Source: CALVLD01 sp964467585 (lineage in GTDB: Bacteria > Bacillota > Clostridia > Christensenellales > CAG-138). Taken from it: a stretch of 64,000 nucleotides of DNA. The stretch is taken from NCBI GenBank assembly GCA_964467585.1, contig CAYXRF010000008.1:1-64000 (forward strand). The letters are read 5' to 3'. The notes under the pieces are model-generated. The model was not told the origin of the DNA. It did not search any database and worked only from the letters and a program-made list of their open reading frames with translations. Numbering within the stretch: position 1 is the stretch's first letter; every line of letters starts with the position of its first letter. The position numbers and the translations under genes are program-made. Below are positions 61,912-64,000 of this stretch, in pieces.

Positions 61912-61939
61912 TTGAAACAGTTTTTCGTTGTGGTATAAT
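61912..61939 (+). promoter_or_regulatory. SigA promoter of serC-serA
   Basis: TTGAAA (61912-61917), 16 bases, then TATAAT (61934-61939) with a TGG extension. The leader is about 62 bases; no attenuator is evident. Confidence 0.8.
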
Positions 61940-62007
61940 CTGTCATGTTGGGGAATGATTTTTTCCAATAGATATAAGCAATAAATATATTAAAGGAGAC
62001 TTTAACC

Positions 62008-63096
62008 ATGGAATACAATCGTATCTATAATTTCTCTGCCGGTCCGTCCATGCTGCCCGTTCCCGTGCTTGAGAGCATCCGCGACAACATGATGAATTAT
62101 GAAGGCTGCGGAATGAGCGTTACCGAGATGAGCCATCGCTCCAAGGTATATGACGGCATAATCAAGGACGCCGAGGCGAAAATGCGCAGTGTCATGAACA
62201 TCCCCGACAACTACAAGGTGTTGTTCCTTCAGGGCGGCGCTTCGCTGCAATTTGCGATGATCCCCATGAACCTTATGACAAAAAATCACAAGGCGGATTA
62301 CATACTCACAGGCAACTTCTCCACCAAGGCATATCAAGAGGCAACAAAATACGGTGCTGCACGCGTTGCGGGTTCCACCAAGGATGAGAATTTTGCACGC
62401 ATTCCTCAGCAGAACGAGCTTGATCTTGACCCTGAGGCGGATTATGTCCACATCTGCTTTAACAACACGATTTACGGTTCCAAGTGGAATTACATCCCCG
62501 ACACGGGCGACGTTCCCCTCGTTGCCGATCTTTCAAGCTGCATAGTCAGCGAGCCGATTGATGTTTCAAGGTTTGGCGTTATTTACGCCGGCGCACAAAA
62601 AAACATTGCTCCCGCGGGGCTTACAATCGTAATAATCCGTGAGGACCTGCTGTGCGAGCCAATGCCCTTCACCCCCGTAATGTGCAACTATGCAACGCTT
62701 GCCAAGAACGATTCCATGTATAACACGCCTCCCTGCTTCAGCATTTATGTATGCAAGCTTGTTATGGAGTGGCTTGAGTCTCTGGGCGGTCTTACCGAGA
62801 TGCAAAAGCTCAACCAAAAGAAGGCTGCTTTGCTTTATGATTATCTCAACAGCAGCAAGCTTTTCTATGCCACCATTAAGGAGGGCAGCCGTTCAATGAT
62901 GAACGTTACTTTCCGCACAGGCAATGATGAGCTTGACGCCAAGTTCATCAAAGAAAGCGTCGCGGACGGCATGACAAACCTCAAGGGTCACAGGGCTGTC
63001 GGCGGTATGCGCGCATCCATCTACAACGCAGTTCCTTATGAGGGCGTTGAGCACCTTGTTGCGTTTATGAAGCGCTTCGAGGCGGAGAACCTTTGA
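62008..63096 (+). CDS. serC: Phosphoserine aminotransferase
   Basis: 362 residues with AAAGGAG before the ATG. I-Y-N-F-S-A-G-P-S-M-L-P is the class V aminotransferase opening, and Y-A-G-A-Q-K-N-I-A-P-A-G carries the PLP Lys. It converts 3-phosphohydroxypyruvate to phosphoserine, the step after SerA, whose gene follows 34 bases on. Together they make serine from glycolytic 3-phosphoglycerate. Confidence 0.95.
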   Translation: MEYNRIYNFSAGPSMLPVPVLESIRDNMMNYEGCGMSVTEMSHRSKVYDGIIKDAEAKMRSVMNIPDNYKVLFLQGGASLQFAMIPMNLMTKNHKADYILTGNFSTKAYQEATKYGAARVAGSTKDENFARIPQQNELDLDPEADYVHICFNNTIYGSKWNYIPDTGDVPLVADLSSCIVSEPIDVSRFGVIYAGAQKNIAPAGLTIVIIREDLLCEPMPFTPVMCNYATLAKNDSMYNTPPCFSIYVCKLVMEWLESLGGLTEMQKLNQKKAALLYDYLNSSKLFYATIKEGSRSMMNVTFRTGNDELDAKFIKESVADGMTNLKGHRAVGGMRASIYNAVPYEGVEHLVAFMKRFEAENL

Positions 63097-63130
63097 TTTT
63101 GTCACCACATAACTGAAAGGAGTATCAATC

Positions 63131-64000
63131 ATGCGTATTCTTGCGTCAGACGGTATGGAAAAGTCCGCGGTCGCCAAATTGACCGAACAGGGCAACGAGG
63201 TAGTTGAACAGTTTTATTCTCCGGAGGAGCTTGCGGAGCAGGTCAAAAATTTTGACGTTCTGGTTGTTCGTTCCGCAACAAAGGTTCGCGTTCCGGTTAT
63301 TGACTCCGCCGCGGAGGCGGGCAGGCTCAAGCTCATAATCAGGGGCGGCGTCGGCATCGACAATATCGACCATGAGTATGCCGAGAGCAAGGGCATCAAG
63401 GTTATGAATACGCCGCGCGCTTCAAGCGACGCGGTTGCGGAGCTTGCTATTGCCCATATGCTGGGCGTTGCACGCTTTATAAGCGCGGCAGGCAGCTCCA
63501 TGCGTGAAGACAAGTGGGAGAAAAAGGCTTACGCTAAGGGCATCGAGCTTTCAGGCAAAACCCTCGGCATAGTAGGCTTTGGGCGCATCGGTCAGTCTCT
63601 GGGCAAAAAGGCAGTCGCTCTGGGCATGAAGGTCATAGCATATGATATTTACCATGTTGAGGGCATTGAAAACGAGAATATGCGTTATGTTGATATGGAT
63701 GAGCTGCTTGCCAACTCCGACTTCATATCGCTGCATACTCCGTCGCTTGAGGGCAAGCCCCTTGTAAACGCCGAGACTATCGCCAAAATGAAGAACGGCG
63801 TTATAATCATCAACACAAGCCGCGGCACAAACATCGACGAGGCTGCTTTGCTTGAGGCTATCGAGTCCGGCAAGGTTCGCGGTGCGGGTCTTGACGTTTG
63901 GAATGAAGAGCCCAGCAAGAACAAGGCGCTCTATAACCACCCGAATGTCAGCTGCACGCCGCATATTGGCGCTTCCACAGTTGAGGCGCAGAAGCGCATT
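63131..64000 (+). CDS. serA: D-3-phosphoglycerate dehydrogenase (3' truncated by the window edge)
   Basis: 290 codons are visible and the frame is still open at 64000. AAAGGAG precedes the ATG. The dinucleotide loop is G-I-V-G-F-G-R-I-G, and R-G-G-V-G-I-D-N-I-D, I-N-T-S-R-G (Arg), G-L-D-V-W-N-E-E-P (Glu) and T-P-H-I-G-A-S-T (His) give the catalytic set. Whether it has a C-terminal ACT domain for serine feedback is outside the window. It is second in the ser operon. Confidence 0.93.
   Translation, partial: MRILASDGMEKSAVAKLTEQGNEVVEQFYSPEELAEQVKNFDVLVVRSATKVRVPVIDSAAEAGRLKLIIRGGVGIDNIDHEYAESKGIKVMNTPRASSDAVAELAIAHMLGVARFISAAGSSMREDKWEKKAYAKGIELSGKTLGIVGFGRIGQSLGKKAVALGMKVIAYDIYHVEGIENENMRYVDMDELLANSDFISLHTPSLEGKPLVNAETIAKMKNGVIIINTSRGTNIDEAALLEAIESGKVRGAGLDVWNEEPSKNKALYNHPNVSCTPHIGASTVEAQKRI

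Noticed and set aside
1..64000. CRISPR arrays, tRNA genes, insertion sequences, prophage
   Set aside because: No regularly spaced repeats, no tRNA T-loop with acceptor pairing, and no transposase or integrase motifs were found on reading.

Overview
The window reads as chromosomal DNA of a spore-forming member of the Clostridia (Bacillota). The basis is a bacterial type A-like RNase P RNA, Shine-Dalgarno-led genes, SpoVAC-, SpoIIQ- and RsfA-like proteins, two SigF-type promoter matches, and lipoproteins with classical lipoboxes. Base composition is mid-range and gene density is high. I saw no tRNA, rRNA, CRISPR array, transposase or phage gene. Species was not determined.

Layout. 1-3975: the 3' end of a repeat-containing surface protein, a 43-residue peptide, and a zinc-ribbon membrane protein with a large outer domain. 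3994-6628: an M15 peptidase coupled to aroQ, divergent from aroE. 6744-14447 (minus): a MecA-like penicillin-binding protein, ftsK, rimO, a small lipoprotein, pgsA and pncC. 14601-17870 (minus): a VTC polyphosphate-polymerase-like protein, DUF4956 membrane protein and Cthe_2159-type lipoprotein, with unusual regulatory structure. 17988-20562 (minus): M19 dipeptidase and RNase Y. 20906-22255 (plus): spoVAC and an RsfA-like regulator. 22245-24476 (minus): MATE transporter and rsmA. 24741-27445 (plus): trmK, a Nif3-like gene, a zinc-ribbon coiled-coil gene and rnpB. 27501-35819 (minus): MoxR, DUF58 and a frameshifted DUF4129-type gene, then a Cys-rich miniprotein, TatD, a nucleotidyltransferase, a phosphohexomutase and MreB. 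36008-39032 (plus): a small membrane protein, a cysteine desulfidase homologue and a ferredoxin-type aldo/keto reductase. 39105-54277 (minus): mfd; a lipoprotein-ttcA-S41 protease operon; GNAT and adenine deaminase; an exported Ig-like protein; a molybdenum hydroxylase with its cofactor gene; a SpoIIQ-like peptidase. 54421-58521 (plus): two translationally linked operons, one of a CPBP-like membrane protein, an ArgRS-like fragment and a metallo-hydrolase, and one of a PII-like protein with a cation/proton antiporter. 58532-64000: a lipoprotein divergent from pgi-rodA, then serC and the 5' part of serA.

How the genes fit together. The commonest themes are envelope growth (PBP, FtsK, RodA, MreB, two LytM/M15 peptidases, PgsA), sporulation (SpoVAC, RsfA-like, SpoIIQ-like), RNA maturation and decay (RNase P, RNase Y, RsmA, TrmK, TtcA, RimO), amino-acid synthesis (AroQ/AroE, SerC/SerA) and purine breakdown (adenine deaminase, xanthine dehydrogenase-type hydroxylase and MocA). 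Many exported proteins share a Pro/Thr-rich linker between the membrane anchor and the outer domain.

The least explained parts are the VTC-DUF4956-Cthe_2159 cluster, the zinc-ribbon/outer-domain protein, the ArgRS-like protein without a catalytic domain, and the 43-residue peptide. All assignments come from reading the sequence; no database search was run.
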